DNA of 64,000 nucleotides from NCBI RefSeq assembly GCF_016907975.1, contig NZ_JAFBCY010000002.1, forward strand, positions 992,001 to 1,056,000, read 5' to 3'. This DNA comes from Methylopila capsulata. Its GTDB lineage: Bacteria > Pseudomonadota > Alphaproteobacteria > Rhizobiales > Methylopilaceae. How positions within the stretch are numbered: the stretch's first letter is position 1; each line of letters begins with the position of its first letter. The notes below the pieces were generated by a model. That model searched no databases, was not told where the DNA came from, and worked only from the letters and a program-made list of their open reading frames with translations. Made by a program: the position numbers and the translations under genes. Positions 25,573-34,875 of this stretch are shown here, piece after piece.

Positions 25573-27810
25573 TTAAGGATCCATTCTCCAACGCGAAAGC
25601 CTCAAGGCGTTGAGGACCACGCTCACGGAGGACAGCGCCATCGCGGCGCCGGCGAGCGCGGGGGACAGAAAGCCAAGAGCCGCAAGGGGCAGGCCCACCA
25701 CGTTGTAGGCGAAGGCCCAGACGAGGTTCTGGCGGATTGTCGCCACGGTGCGGCGCGAAAGCGACAGTGCTGCAGGCGCGAGAAGCAGGTCCGGACGCAA
25801 CAGGGCGATTCCGGCGGTCTCGAGCGCCACGTCCGCGCCGCCGCCCATCGCGACGCCTATGTCGGCGGCCGCAAGCGCCGGCGCGTCGTTGATCCCGTCG
25901 CCGACCATCGCGACGACGCGGCCTTCCGCCTGAAGCCGCGCGATCGTGGCGAGCTTGTCGGCCGGTCGGGCGCCGGCCTCGACGCGCTCGATGCCGACGC
26001 CTCGGGCGATCGGGGCCGCCGCCTCCGCCGAATCGCCGGTCAGCATCACGATCTCAAGGCCGTCGTCGCGCAGCCGGCGCACGGCTTCCGCGGCGTTCGG
26101 TCGGGCGGCGTCGGAGAACGCCAGCACGCCCTTGGCGCGGCGCCCTTCCGAGATCGCCACGGCGGTGCGGCCCTCGGCGGCGTGCCGCGCGAGCATCGCC
26201 TCGATCGGCGCGGTGTGGGCGCCGATCTCCGTCAGCAACCGCACGCCGCCGATGGCGATCCTCGACCCGTCGACGGTGCCGGTGATGCCCTCGCCGGACA
26301 CGGCGCGGATGTCGTGGGCGACGGGAATGTCGAGGCCCTGACCCTCGGCGGCTTCCACGACGGCGTGCGCCAGCGGATGCTCCGATCCCCGCTCGATCGC
26401 GGCGGCGAGAGCGACGAGCCGCTGGCTGTCGCCGTCGAGCGCGTCGGCCGCAACCAAGGCGGGCCGGCCCGCAGTCAGCGTTCCCGTCTTGTCGAACACG
26501 ACCGTGTTGATCCGCGCCGCGCGCTCGAGCGCTTCGATGTCGCGGACCAGGATGCCGGCGCGCGCGCCCGCGCCGGTGCCGGCGACGAGCGCGGCCGGAG
26601 TCGCGAGGCCGAGCGCGCAGGGGCAGGCGATGACGAGCACGGCGATGGCGTGGCCCAGCGCCGCGCCCGCTCCGGCCCCCGCCAGCAGCCAGCCGACGAA
26701 GGTCGCGGCCGCGATCCCGACCACCACCGGCACGAACACCGCGGTGACCCTGTCCACCAGTCGTTGCACGGGCGCCTTGGCGAGCTGCGCGCGCGCCACG
26801 AGCCGGCCGATGCGGGCGGGGGTGGCGTCCTCGCCGACGGCCGAGGCCTCCACCAGCAACGACCCGGAGCCGTTCATCGCCCCGGCGATCACGGCATCTC
26901 CCGCGGCCTTGGCGACCGGCTTGCTTTCACCCGTGACGAGCTGCTCGTCGGCCTCGCTGCGCCCCTCCACGACCAGACCGTCCACCGGGAAACGCTCGCC
27001 CGGCCGCACGCGCACGATGTCGCCGGCATGCAGAGCGCCCACCGCGACGTCCTCCTCGCGGCCGTCGGGCCGGTGGAGGCGAGCGTGCGCCGGAGTGAGT
27101 TCGCCGAGCGCCGTCAGCGCCGCGCTGGCCCCGGCGGTGGCGCGCGCCTGAAGCAGGTTGCCGAGCAGGACGAAGCCCAGCACGGCCACCGAGGCTTCGA
27201 AATACAGGGCCCTGTGTCCGCCGTAGACGAGCACCTCGACCGCGCTCCAGCCATAGGCGGCGGTCACCCCGAGGGCGACCAGCACGTCCATGTTGGCGGC
27301 GCCGCCCCGCAACGCCGCCCAGGCGCCGCGGTAGAACCGCGCGCCGACGAGCAGTTGGACGGGGGTGGCGAGCGCAAGCTGGAGCCAAGGCGGCAGCAGT
27401 CCGTGGGCGCCCACCGCCATGCCCGCCATTTCGACGAGGAAGGGCGCGCCCAAGAGGGCCGTCATGATCAGGAGGGCGGCGGTGCGACGCTCGTCGGCGC
27501 GGCGGGCGACTGCGCGCGCCTCGTCGGCCGCGCGCCGCGCCTGCGAACCTGACGGGCGAACATGCGCCTCGTAGCCGGCGCGCCGCACCGCGGCGACAGC
27601 GGAGGCCGGATCGGCTGGTCCGTCGAAGCGGACGTCGGCGCGTTCCAGCGGCAGGTTCACGACGGCAGAGGCTATGCCCGGCGTGCGACCCAGCACGCGC
27701 TCGATCCGCTCCGCGCAGGCGGCGCAGTGCATCCCCTCGACGTCGAGCGTCACGCTCGCCGGCGCAGAGGCGTCGGCGGCGAAGGCGTGTGCGGGTTCGG
27801 GCCGTGTCAT
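25573..27810 (-). CDS. copA: Cu(I)-exporting P1B-type ATPase
   Basis: A 745-residue P-type ATPase. One N-terminal heavy-metal domain has GMHCAAC (about residues 26-32). The actuator motif TGES is near 293, the membrane metal-binding CPC in IACPCALGLATP near 396-398, the phosphorylation site DKTGT near 440-444, SEHPLA near 476, and GDGIND near 637-642. The last two helices have the YN and MALSS elements that mark the Cu(I)/Ag(I) subgroup. It exports cuprous ion from the cytosol to the periplasm. No CueR-type regulator gene is adjacent. It follows the heme operon with a 66-bp gap and precedes a DUF302 gene. Confidence 0.96.
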   Translation of the reverse strand: MTRPEPAHAFAADASAPASVTLDVEGMHCAACAERIERVLGRTPGIASAVVNLPLERADVRFDGPADPASAVAAVRRAGYEAHVRPSGSQARRAADEARAVARRADERRTAALLIMTALLGAPFLVEMAGMAVGAHGLLPPWLQLALATPVQLLVGARFYRGAWAALRGGAANMDVLVALGVTAAYGWSAVEVLVYGGHRALYFEASVAVLGFVLLGNLLQARATAGASAALTALGELTPAHARLHRPDGREEDVAVGALHAGDIVRVRPGERFPVDGLVVEGRSEADEQLVTGESKPVAKAAGDAVIAGAMNGSGSLLVEASAVGEDATPARIGRLVARAQLAKAPVQRLVDRVTAVFVPVVVGIAAATFVGWLLAGAGAGAALGHAIAVLVIACPCALGLATPAALVAGTGAGARAGILVRDIEALERAARINTVVFDKTGTLTAGRPALVAADALDGDSQRLVALAAAIERGSEHPLAHAVVEAAEGQGLDIPVAHDIRAVSGEGITGTVDGSRIAIGGVRLLTEIGAHTAPIEAMLARHAAEGRTAVAISEGRRAKGVLAFSDAARPNAAEAVRRLRDDGLEIVMLTGDSAEAAAPIARGVGIERVEAGARPADKLATIARLQAEGRVVAMVGDGINDAPALAAADIGVAMGGGADVALETAGIALLRPDLLLAPAALSLSRRTVATIRQNLVWAFAYNVVGLPLAALGFLSPALAGAAMALSSVSVVLNALRLSRWRMDP

Positions 27811-27876
27811 GGGTCTTGTCCTCGGGTCGCTCCTAAATGCGGCGTGGAGCGTCGTGGGACAAGGTGAGGTCGAAGG

Positions 27877-29574
27877 CTAGAAGCTCGGCCGGTCCGCTGG
27901 AAACCGTTTGGTCGCGACTGCGTCGACGGGCTCCGCGGCGCCTGGACCCGGGTCGTCGGGCGCGCGGGTCAGCGGAAACACGGCCGCGGTCGGCTTGGCC
28001 GCCAAGGGCTTCGACGGCATCGGCATGGCGGTCGCGACGGCGGGGGCCTCGCTCTTCGGGGGCGGGACCACCTCGACGACGCCGGTCTTCACCGCATCGG
28101 TCTTGGGCGCTTCGGCCTTCGAAACGACGGGCTTGGCGACGACCGCCTGCGCAGCGGGCGGCGCATCCGCGGGGTCCATCAGTTCGGGCATCTTGCGCGG
28201 CAGCACCGAGGACGGCGCGCTGGGCGCGATCATGCTGGCGTCGGCGCCCGGCCGCTGGTCGAGCCAGGCGTCCGCAGCGAGCTTCGGGCGCGTCTCTTCG
28301 ACCGGAACCTTCCAGACGAAGGCGTCGAGCCGGCCGGTGACGGGCGACACGGGCGCCCATGTGTCGCTGGCCACGCCGTCGGCCACCCAGGCCGGGTCGC
28401 GCGCGGCACGCAGCGCGCGGGCGAGCCACTGGCGGGCGCTGCCGGTGTCGCCGCTCTCGATGTCCTCGAGTTCGGCCATAAGCAGGCAGGCGCGGGCGGT
28501 CGGACGGATCGAGATCAGCTTGTCGGCGGCGGCGCGGGCGGTCTCGAACTCGCGGGCCGCGATCGCGGCGCGGGCGACCGCCAGCAGCCCTTCCGGATCG
28601 TCGCCGGAGCGTTCGGCGAGGGCCTTGGCGCGCTTCAGCTTGGCGAGCGCCGGGTCGCCGGGCTTCACGTGCACGTAGACCTCGGCGAGATCGGGATGGG
28701 GCGCCTTGGCCCAGGTCGCTTCGACGATCTTCGACGCCTTGCGCGGGTCGCCCTGCTCGGCGAGCAGCCGTCCCGCCAGCGCAGCCGCAGGCACGAAGTC
28801 CGGAGCCAGGCCGTGGGCCTCACGGGCACGCTTCACGGCGAGCGCGGGGTCGGCGGCGGCGCCGTCGGTCGCCTGGGCCGTCAGCAGCACGGCGCGCCGG
28901 CGCTTCACCTCGGCCTTGTCCATCAGGCGGTTGGCCGACAGCCGCTCGAGCGTCGAGAGCGCCCCGCCCCAGTCGCGCTCGGCGCACTGGAAATCGAACA
29001 GCGCCTGGCCGGCCCAAGGGGTCTCGGGCGACTGGCGCGCGGCCTCCTCGGCGAGGGCCTTGGCGCCCGCGCGGTCGCCGCGGCGTTCGGCCTCGACGAA
29101 CAGCCCGCGCAGGCCGAGCGAGCGCGTCTCGGGCGAATCGGTCATGGCGCGGAAGGCGGCTTCGGCGCCGGTGCGGTCGCCCGCGAGTTGCGCGGCCTGC
29201 GCCGCCAGCACCAGAGTCAGCGGCTCCTTGCCAAGCAGGCGTCGCGCCTCGGAGGCCTCGCGCCCGGCCTGGCGGGCGTCGCCGGTGCCGACCGCCACCA
29301 CTCCGCGCGCGATGGCCTTATAGCCCTTGGCGCGGCGCCGGTTGCGCCGGAACAGCGCAAAGGCCTCGGGCCCCGCGAGGATCCAGCGCATCACGTTCCA
29401 CAGCACGACGGTGGCGCAGACGAGCGCCGCCACGAAGGCGAGCGCGACCGCGACGCTGGTCTCCACACGGTAGCCCTGCCAGGTGAGCACCAGCTCGCCG
29501 GGGCGGTCGACGATCCAGACGGCGCCGAAGGCGAAGACCCCGACAAGAGCGAGGTAAATCAGAACGCGAACCAT
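27877..29574 (-). CDS. HemY-like TPR membrane protein of the heme operon
   Basis: A 565-residue protein with two N-terminal hydrophobic segments (about 3-22 and 40-62), the HemY_N landmark GELVLTWQGYRVETSVAVAL, then TPR-like helical repeats through about residue 400 and a low-complexity Ala/Pro/Lys tail. HemY proteins of this type (COG3898) are inner-membrane TPR proteins tied to heme synthesis by context; they are not the oxygen-dependent protoporphyrinogen oxidase of the same name. It starts 12 bp after the mitofilin-like gene, within hemC-hemD-mic60-hemY. Confidence 0.93.
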   Translation of the reverse strand: MVRVLIYLALVGVFAFGAVWIVDRPGELVLTWQGYRVETSVAVALAFVAALVCATVVLWNVMRWILAGPEAFALFRRNRRRAKGYKAIARGVVAVGTGDARQAGREASEARRLLGKEPLTLVLAAQAAQLAGDRTGAEAAFRAMTDSPETRSLGLRGLFVEAERRGDRAGAKALAEEAARQSPETPWAGQALFDFQCAERDWGGALSTLERLSANRLMDKAEVKRRRAVLLTAQATDGAAADPALAVKRAREAHGLAPDFVPAAALAGRLLAEQGDPRKASKIVEATWAKAPHPDLAEVYVHVKPGDPALAKLKRAKALAERSGDDPEGLLAVARAAIAAREFETARAAADKLISIRPTARACLLMAELEDIESGDTGSARQWLARALRAARDPAWVADGVASDTWAPVSPVTGRLDAFVWKVPVEETRPKLAADAWLDQRPGADASMIAPSAPSSVLPRKMPELMDPADAPPAAQAVVAKPVVSKAEAPKTDAVKTGVVEVVPPPKSEAPAVATAMPMPSKPLAAKPTAAVFPLTRAPDDPGPGAAEPVDAVATKRFPADRPSF

Positions 29575-29586
29575 GTTCGATGGACC

Positions 29587-31191
29587 TCAGTCGGTGGCGC
29601 CGAGGCGCGCAAGCGCGGCGGTGCGGGCGGTGGCGAGGGCCTCGTCGGCGGCGAGACGGGCTTTCGCCTTGTCCGCCCACGCGGCCGTGGCGGCCTTGGC
29701 GTCCGGATCGAGCGCCTCAATGTCGGCAAGGGCGCCCTCGACGTCGCTGGCGGAAGCCTTGGCGGCGACCCGGGCGCGTACGTCCGCGGGCGCCGATCCG
29801 GCCGGCGCGGTCGCCGGCGTGACCTTGACCACCGAGCCCGCGCTCGCGACGAGGCGGTCGAACACGGACGCGTCGGCAGCTGGCTTGAGCGACGGCAGCT
29901 TCGCCATCACGTCCTTAAGCTCGGCGCCGAGCGCGGCCTTGGTGGGCGCGCCGCCAGCCGCATAGGGCTCGAGCGCAGCGACGTCGCCGCCGGCGGCCTT
30001 CGCGGCGGCGAGCTCCGTCGGAAACGGCCGGCCGGCGGCGACGGCCTGGTCGATGGCGGCGAAGGCCGTCACCAGCCGCGCCGCGGGATCGCCCACCGGG
30101 CGGGCCTTGAGCGCGGCGTCGAGCGCCGCGATCTTCTCGTCCAGCGGCTTCACCGCGGCGTCGATCCGGGCGCCGAGTTCGGCGATCGCTTCGCGGGTCG
30201 GCATGTCGGCGATCTTCGACTCGAGTCCGTCGACGCGCTTCGTGAGGGCGTCGACGGCGGCAGGGTCCACGGTCGGCGCCTGTTCGCGACCCGCGAGGCC
30301 GCGAATCTCGCCCTCGAGCGCTGCGACGCGCGCGCCGGAGCCGTCGATGGTCCGGGCGAGCTCGGAGATGCGGGCTTCGATGGCCGAAGTGTCGGCGGTC
30401 TGGGCGGTCTGGCCCGAACGTTCGCGGAGAGCGGCCACATCGAGGCCGACCGCGTCGAGCTTGCTCTCGACCTCAGTGACGCGCATCGACTGGCTCCCGT
30501 CCCCGCCAATGAGCTCCTGGCCATAAAGCGCGACCACGCCCAGCGCGATCGCGGCGCCGAACAGCGCGGACCCGGCGAGGCCCAGCACCCCGGCGCCGCC
30601 GCGCGCCGGGGTCACGGCCGCCGCGACGCGGGTCGGGGCGCCGGTGTCCGCAGGCTTCGGATCGACAGGCTTGGACTCCGAAGGCTTGGACTCCGAAGGC
30701 CTGAGGTCCGCCGGCTTGCCGGGCTCGCCTTTGCCGAGGTCCGACTTCGAAGAGTCGGACTTGGCGCCGGTCTTGGACAGGTCAGGCCCCGTGGCGGCGC
30801 CTGGTTTGGGCGAGCCGGATTCGGTCGGCTTCGCGCCGCCGAAGCTGGGCGTCGCGCCGGCCGGGCGCGCGCCGGGACCGCCGGCCGACGTCGGACCAGC
30901 CGACGCGGGAGCCGCGGCGCTCGAGGACGGCTGTTTGACGTCGGCCGCTTTGGCGTCAGGCGCGCCTGTGGGCGATGCGGCGCCCGACTGCGGCGCGCTC
31001 GCCGTCGAGGCCGGGCTGGAAGGCTTGGGCGCGTCTTTGGGGTCGGCGGGCGTCGCCGTCGCGGAGGACGGGTCCTTCGCCGCATCCTTGGGCGTCACGT
31101 CGGCGGCCTTCAGGTCGAGCGTCGGAGCCTTCGGCCGCGCGGAGGGCGCGCCGCCGCCGGTCGTGGTCTCGGGTCCTTTGGGGTCCGCCAT
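29587..31191 (-). CDS. Mitofilin / Mic60-like inner-membrane protein
   Basis: A 534-residue protein with a long, low-complexity N-terminal region rich in Pro, Ala, Ser and Lys (about 1-195, with a near-perfect tandem repeat SESKPSESKP), one membrane segment (about 200-225, VLGLAGSALFGAAIALGVVAL), a coiled-coil stretch with regular EVESKLDAV/LERLR-like heptads, and a C-terminal mitofilin-type helical domain. Alphaproteobacterial Mic60 homologues are encoded in the heme operon and are thought to shape intracytoplasmic membranes. I use the ATG at 31191, preceded by AGGAG, rather than one seven codons upstream. Confidence 0.85.
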   Translation of the reverse strand: MADPKGPETTTGGGAPSARPKAPTLDLKAADVTPKDAAKDPSSATATPADPKDAPKPSSPASTASAPQSGAASPTGAPDAKAADVKQPSSSAAAPASAGPTSAGGPGARPAGATPSFGGAKPTESGSPKPGAATGPDLSKTGAKSDSSKSDLGKGEPGKPADLRPSESKPSESKPVDPKPADTGAPTRVAAAVTPARGGAGVLGLAGSALFGAAIALGVVALYGQELIGGDGSQSMRVTEVESKLDAVGLDVAALRERSGQTAQTADTSAIEARISELARTIDGSGARVAALEGEIRGLAGREQAPTVDPAAVDALTKRVDGLESKIADMPTREAIAELGARIDAAVKPLDEKIAALDAALKARPVGDPAARLVTAFAAIDQAVAAGRPFPTELAAAKAAGGDVAALEPYAAGGAPTKAALGAELKDVMAKLPSLKPAADASVFDRLVASAGSVVKVTPATAPAGSAPADVRARVAAKASASDVEGALADIEALDPDAKAATAAWADKAKARLAADEALATARTAALARLGATD

Positions 31192-31252
31192 AGGCCGCTC
31201 CTGACTGGTCACGGGAAGATCGGGCCGTCCGTCTCCGGGCGTCCGCCGCTCC

Positions 31253-32002
31253 CTAATTAGAACGCTCGCCCCCGGATTGCGAGCCGGGGTTGATCACGCC
31301 GGCGAGCGCGTCGAACAAGGCGGCCTCGTCCGGTCGCGTCGCTACCCCAACGATCGGGCAACCGGCCGCGAACAGAGGCTCCGCCACCCGCAGCGCCAGC
31401 GCCGCGTGGGGGAGGGGACGGATCGCCTCCGTCAGCCCCGCGGCGGCTGCAAGCGTCAGGAAGGTCTCGGCGATGCGCCGGGAGTGGTGCAGCACGGCGT
31501 CGACTTCGCCGGCGGAAAGCGCGGTCCGCGCCGCGTCCGGCAGGGCGGGGGCCGCGGTCGCCCGATAGAGCTCGACCACGTCGATCGCATGGCCATGCGC
31601 GGCCAGCGCGCCCGCCACGTCGAAGGCGCGGTCGGCGCCGGCGGCGTGCAGGAAACGCGACGGCGTCGGAAACCGCGCGGCGGCGTCCGCCACCAGCGAC
31701 CGGCCGTCGCCCTCGGCGACGTGCACGACGGCGAAGCCCGCCTCGCGGCCGGCCTCCGCCGTGCGGTCGCCGACGGCGATCAGCGGAACCCGGCGCAGGC
31801 GTCCGATCTCCGGCCGGCCCTTGAGCTTGCGCAGGCCGTTGGCGCTGGTCGCGAGGACGGCGTCATAGACGACCTCGGGAATGACCGCGTCGAGCGTCTC
31901 GATCGCGAGCACAGGCGCGAGGACCGCCGTCATCCCGCGCGCCTCGAGCGCACGGGCGGTGCGTTCCGCGGCGCGTTCGGGGCGAAGGACGAGGACCTTC
32001 AT
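31253..32002 (-). CDS. hemD: Uroporphyrinogen-III synthase
   Basis: A 249-residue HemD that cyclises hydroxymethylbilane with inversion of ring D. The protein is poorly conserved in sequence across bacteria, but it has the two-lobe pattern: VLVLRPERAAERTARALEARG at the start, LATSANGLRKL, PLIAVGDRTAEAGREAGF, and the second-lobe LHAAGADRAFD, VVELYRATAAP and VLHHSRRIAETFL. Its place directly after hemC (12-bp gap) makes the call firm. Length is normal. Confidence 0.94.
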   Translation of the reverse strand: MKVLVLRPERAAERTARALEARGMTAVLAPVLAIETLDAVIPEVVYDAVLATSANGLRKLKGRPEIGRLRRVPLIAVGDRTAEAGREAGFAVVHVAEGDGRSLVADAAARFPTPSRFLHAAGADRAFDVAGALAAHGHAIDVVELYRATAAPALPDAARTALSAGEVDAVLHHSRRIAETFLTLAAAAGLTEAIRPLPHAALALRVAEPLFAAGCPIVGVATRPDEAALFDALAGVINPGSQSGGERSN

Positions 32003-32014
32003 CGCCGCCGCCCG

Positions 32015-32944
32015 TCAGCCGAAGGCCGCGAGCAGATCGGCGGGCGTGCGCGCCTTGACGTCCCGGCCGAGCTCGGCGCCGAGCCGCGCGGCGTCCGCGG
32101 CGTCGCCCTCGATCGCGCCTTCGACCGTGCGCGCGCCGTCGATCGACAGCACCAGCCCGAGGAACCGGAGCCGGCCCTCCTCGGCGCGTGCGAGGCCCGC
32201 GATCGGCGTGCGGCACGAGCCGTCGAGGACGGCGAGGAAGCTGCGTTCGCAGGCGAGAGCGGCCGCCGTCGCCGCATGGTCGAGCGCGCGCAGGGCCTCG
32301 CGGGTGGCGTCGTCGTCCTCGCGCGCCGTCACCGCGATCGCGCCCTGCCCAAGCGCCGGGGGAAAGTCATCGACGTCGAGGATCTCGGTGGCGTGGCCCT
32401 GGAGGCCGAGGCGGGTCAGTCCCGCGAGCGCGAGGAGCGTGGCGTGGGCCTCGCCGCGCCCGAGCTTGTCCAGCCGGGTCTGCACGTTGCCGCGAAAGGA
32501 GACGACCTCGAGATCGGGCCGGAGGCGCCGCACCAGCGCGCCGCGGCGCAGCGAAGCGGTGCCAACGATCGCGCCGGCAGGCAGCTCCTTCAGAGTCCGC
32601 GCCGACCCGCCGATGAGCGCGTCGCGCACGTCGGCGCGCTCCAGCGTGGCGGAGAGCGCAGTGCCGGGCGCAAGCTCGGTGGGCAGGTCCTTGGCGGAAT
32701 GCACGGCGAGGTCGACGCGCCGGTCGAGCAGCGCCTCGTCGATCTCCTTGACGAACAGCCCCTTGCCGCCGGCTTCCGACAGCGGCCGGTCCTGGATGGC
32801 GTCGCCCGTGGTCTTGATGGTCACAATCTCGACCGCCTCCGGCGCAAGGCCATGGGCTGCGATCAGGTCGTCGCGCACCCGGTTCGCCTGCCAGAGCGCG
32901 AGCGGGCTGCCACGGGTGCCGATGCGAAAGCGAGGAGAGGTCAT
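32015..32944 (-). CDS. hemC: Porphobilinogen deaminase (hydroxymethylbilane synthase)
   Basis: A 309-residue HemC that links four porphobilinogens into hydroxymethylbilane. IGTRGSPLALWQA opens the protein; KGLFVKEIDEALL, DLAVHSAKDLPTELAPG (with the catalytic Asp), TASLRRGALVRRLRPDL, and the dipyrromethane cofactor Cys in LDGSCRTPIAG are all intact. I use the ATG at 32944-32942 because the conserved start lies directly after it. It is the first gene of hemC-hemD-mic60-hemY. In most Hyphomicrobiales tsaD is divergent from hemC; here an alpha/beta hydrolase takes that place. Confidence 0.97.
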   Translation of the reverse strand: MTSPRFRIGTRGSPLALWQANRVRDDLIAAHGLAPEAVEIVTIKTTGDAIQDRPLSEAGGKGLFVKEIDEALLDRRVDLAVHSAKDLPTELAPGTALSATLERADVRDALIGGSARTLKELPAGAIVGTASLRRGALVRRLRPDLEVVSFRGNVQTRLDKLGRGEAHATLLALAGLTRLGLQGHATEILDVDDFPPALGQGAIAVTAREDDDATREALRALDHAATAAALACERSFLAVLDGSCRTPIAGLARAEEGRLRFLGLVLSIDGARTVEGAIEGDAADAARLGAELGRDVKARTPADLLAAFG

Positions 32945-33147
32945 GAAGGAGGTCTTCCGCCGCAGAACGTCGCCTGCGGGGTTAGCAGCCTCCGCCGGGC
33001 TTGCGCAATGAGCCTGGACTGAAGCGCGGTGCCGGGCCCTCCTTCCCGTCGCCGACGGCGTGACGTCCGCGCCGTCCTGTGGCAAGCGTGCGCGCCATGA
33101 TCCTCCGCACCCCCGCGAGGATCATTCCAACGCAGCGGGGCGAGCGC

Positions 33148-33909
33148 ATGTCCGAGATCACCTCCCTCAGACTGACGGTGGGCGAAGGCGCGAAGGCGCG
33201 CGAGATCGCGCTGCTCGTGCGGCCCGGGACGGGTCCTTGCGTGGTCTGGCTCGGGGGCTTCCGCTCCGACATGACGGCGACCAAGGCGACCGCGTTGGAT
33301 TCCTGGGCGGCCGAGAGAGGTCGCGCGGCGCTGCGGTTCGACTATTCCGGGCATGGCGCCTCCGGCGGGAGGTTCGAGGACGGCACGATCGGTTCCTGGA
33401 CCGAGGACGCGCTCGCCGCGATCGAGGCGCATGCCGGTCCGGCGCCCGTGCTGGTCGGCTCCTCGATGGGCGGCTGGATCGCTCTGCTGGTCGCGCGGCG
33501 CATGGCGCGGCCCCCCTCCGGCCTCGTACTGATCGCGCCGGCGGTCGATTTCAGCGAGACGCTGATGTGGGACCGCTTTTCGGAGGAGGTTCGCGCCGAG
33601 ATCCTGGAGACCGGCCGGTGGCTTCGCCACAGCGACTACGCGCCGGAGCCGTACCCGATCACGCGGCGGTTCATCGAGGAGGGCCGCGCCCATCTGCTGC
33701 TCGGCGGTCCGATCCGAGTCGGCGCGCCGATCCACATTTTGCAGGGCATGCGCGACCCGGACGTGCCGTGGGAGCACGCCCTCCGCACGGTCGAGCGCCT
33801 CGCCGAGGACGACGTGGTGGTCACGCTGATCAAGGACGGCGACCATCGCTTGTCGCGCGACGAGGACATCGCGCGGCTGCTCGAAGCCGTGGACGGCGTC
33901 GCGAGCTGA
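33148..33909 (+). CDS. Alpha/beta hydrolase
   Basis: A 253-residue alpha/beta-hydrolase with nucleophile elbow GSSMGGWI (Ser near residue 109), an oxyanion WLGGFRSDMTATKA segment, the RFDYSGHGASGG strand-loop, an acid candidate in ILQGMRDPDVPWEHA, and the catalytic His in KDGDHRLS. It resembles the bacterial homologues of mammalian ABHD10-like serine hydrolases/thioesterases; the substrate is not known. I use the ATG at 33148, with a GGGGCGAG stretch before it. It is divergent from hemC. Confidence 0.85.
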   Translation: MSEITSLRLTVGEGAKAREIALLVRPGTGPCVVWLGGFRSDMTATKATALDSWAAERGRAALRFDYSGHGASGGRFEDGTIGSWTEDALAAIEAHAGPAPVLVGSSMGGWIALLVARRMARPPSGLVLIAPAVDFSETLMWDRFSEEVRAEILETGRWLRHSDYAPEPYPITRRFIEEGRAHLLLGGPIRVGAPIHILQGMRDPDVPWEHALRTVERLAEDDVVVTLIKDGDHRLSRDEDIARLLEAVDGVAS

Positions 33910-34008
33910 GCATGAAGGGGTCGCGCAGCTGGAATCCGCGCGGCTAAAGTCGGCGGCGACGCTGATTCGCCGCCTCGCCGGCCGTCGGCCCACCACCGTC
34001 CGGTCGCC

Positions 34009-34782
34009 ATGTCGCTGTTCCGCGCCTTCCGTGCCCTGCCGCTTCTCGCGCGTCCCGACGCGCGTCTGCAGGACGACGCGCTGCGCGTCGACACCCGGCT
34101 CGGAGAGGTCGCGATCGCGATCCGACGGAACGCCCAGGCGCGGCGGATGACGCTGCGGGTGCGCTCCGCCGCACGCGACGTGACGCTGACCTTGCCGGCG
34201 CGCACGTCGCTCGCGGCCGCGCGCGACTTCGTGGAGCGTCATGTCGGCTGGATCGAGCAGCGGCTCGCCAGACTGCCGGAGCACGTGCCCTTCGCTCATG
34301 GCGAGATCATTCCGCTGCGGGGAGAGCCGCACCGCATCGTGCTGAAGGAGAGCGTTCGCGGGCTCGTGCGCGTCGAGCCGGGCCTTCGGGGGGACACGCC
34401 GATCCTCGCGGTCTATGGCCTCGCCCCGCACGCGGCGCGCCGGCTCGGCGACTTCCTGAAGCGCGAGGCGCGCGACGACCTCACGGAGGCCGTCCGGCGC
34501 CACGCCGCGGCGCTCGGCGTGATGGTCGGACGCATGACGATCAAGGACACCAAGAGCCGCTGGGGCTCGTGCTCGGTCGCCGGCGATCTCGCGTTCTCCT
34601 GGCGGCTCATTCTGGCGCCGCCGTACGTGCTCGACTACCTCGCCGCGCACGAGGTCGCGCACCGAAAGGAGATGAATCACGGGCCGCGTTACTGGGCGCA
34701 CGTCGCCCGCATCGTTCCCGACTACGACCGCGCGGAGGCCTGGCTCAAGGCCCACGGCGCGACGCTGCACCGGTACGGCTGA
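34009..34782 (+). CDS. M48-type / YgjP-like metal-dependent hydrolase (DUF45)
   Basis: A 257-residue protein with an N-terminal domain of beta strands (IRRNAQARRMTLRVRSAARDVTLTLPA) and a C-terminal minigluzincin-like metalloprotease motif HEVAHRKEMNHGPRYW at about residues 215-230, where the HExxH and the following His bind zinc. The family segment KDTKSRWGSCSVAGDLAFSWRLILAPPYVLDYLAAHEVAH matches YgjP/DUF45 proteins. The biological target is unknown. It sits after the alpha/beta hydrolase with a 99-bp gap. Confidence 0.9.
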   Translation: MSLFRAFRALPLLARPDARLQDDALRVDTRLGEVAIAIRRNAQARRMTLRVRSAARDVTLTLPARTSLAAARDFVERHVGWIEQRLARLPEHVPFAHGEIIPLRGEPHRIVLKESVRGLVRVEPGLRGDTPILAVYGLAPHAARRLGDFLKREARDDLTEAVRRHAAALGVMVGRMTIKDTKSRWGSCSVAGDLAFSWRLILAPPYVLDYLAAHEVAHRKEMNHGPRYWAHVARIVPDYDRAEAWLKAHGATLHRYG

Positions 34783-34875
34783 GACGTCGCGCATCGGCGC
34801 CATGCCGCGACGCGCCTCGACCTCGCCGGTCCCCGGCCTATCTGCGCAGCCTCCCGCCCCGTCTCCCGGCGTCCG

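Noticed and set aside
28669-31260. Long plus-strand open frame antisense to hemY and the mitofilin-like gene
   Set aside because: It is an Arg/Gly-rich shadow of the true minus-strand genes with no recognisable domain.
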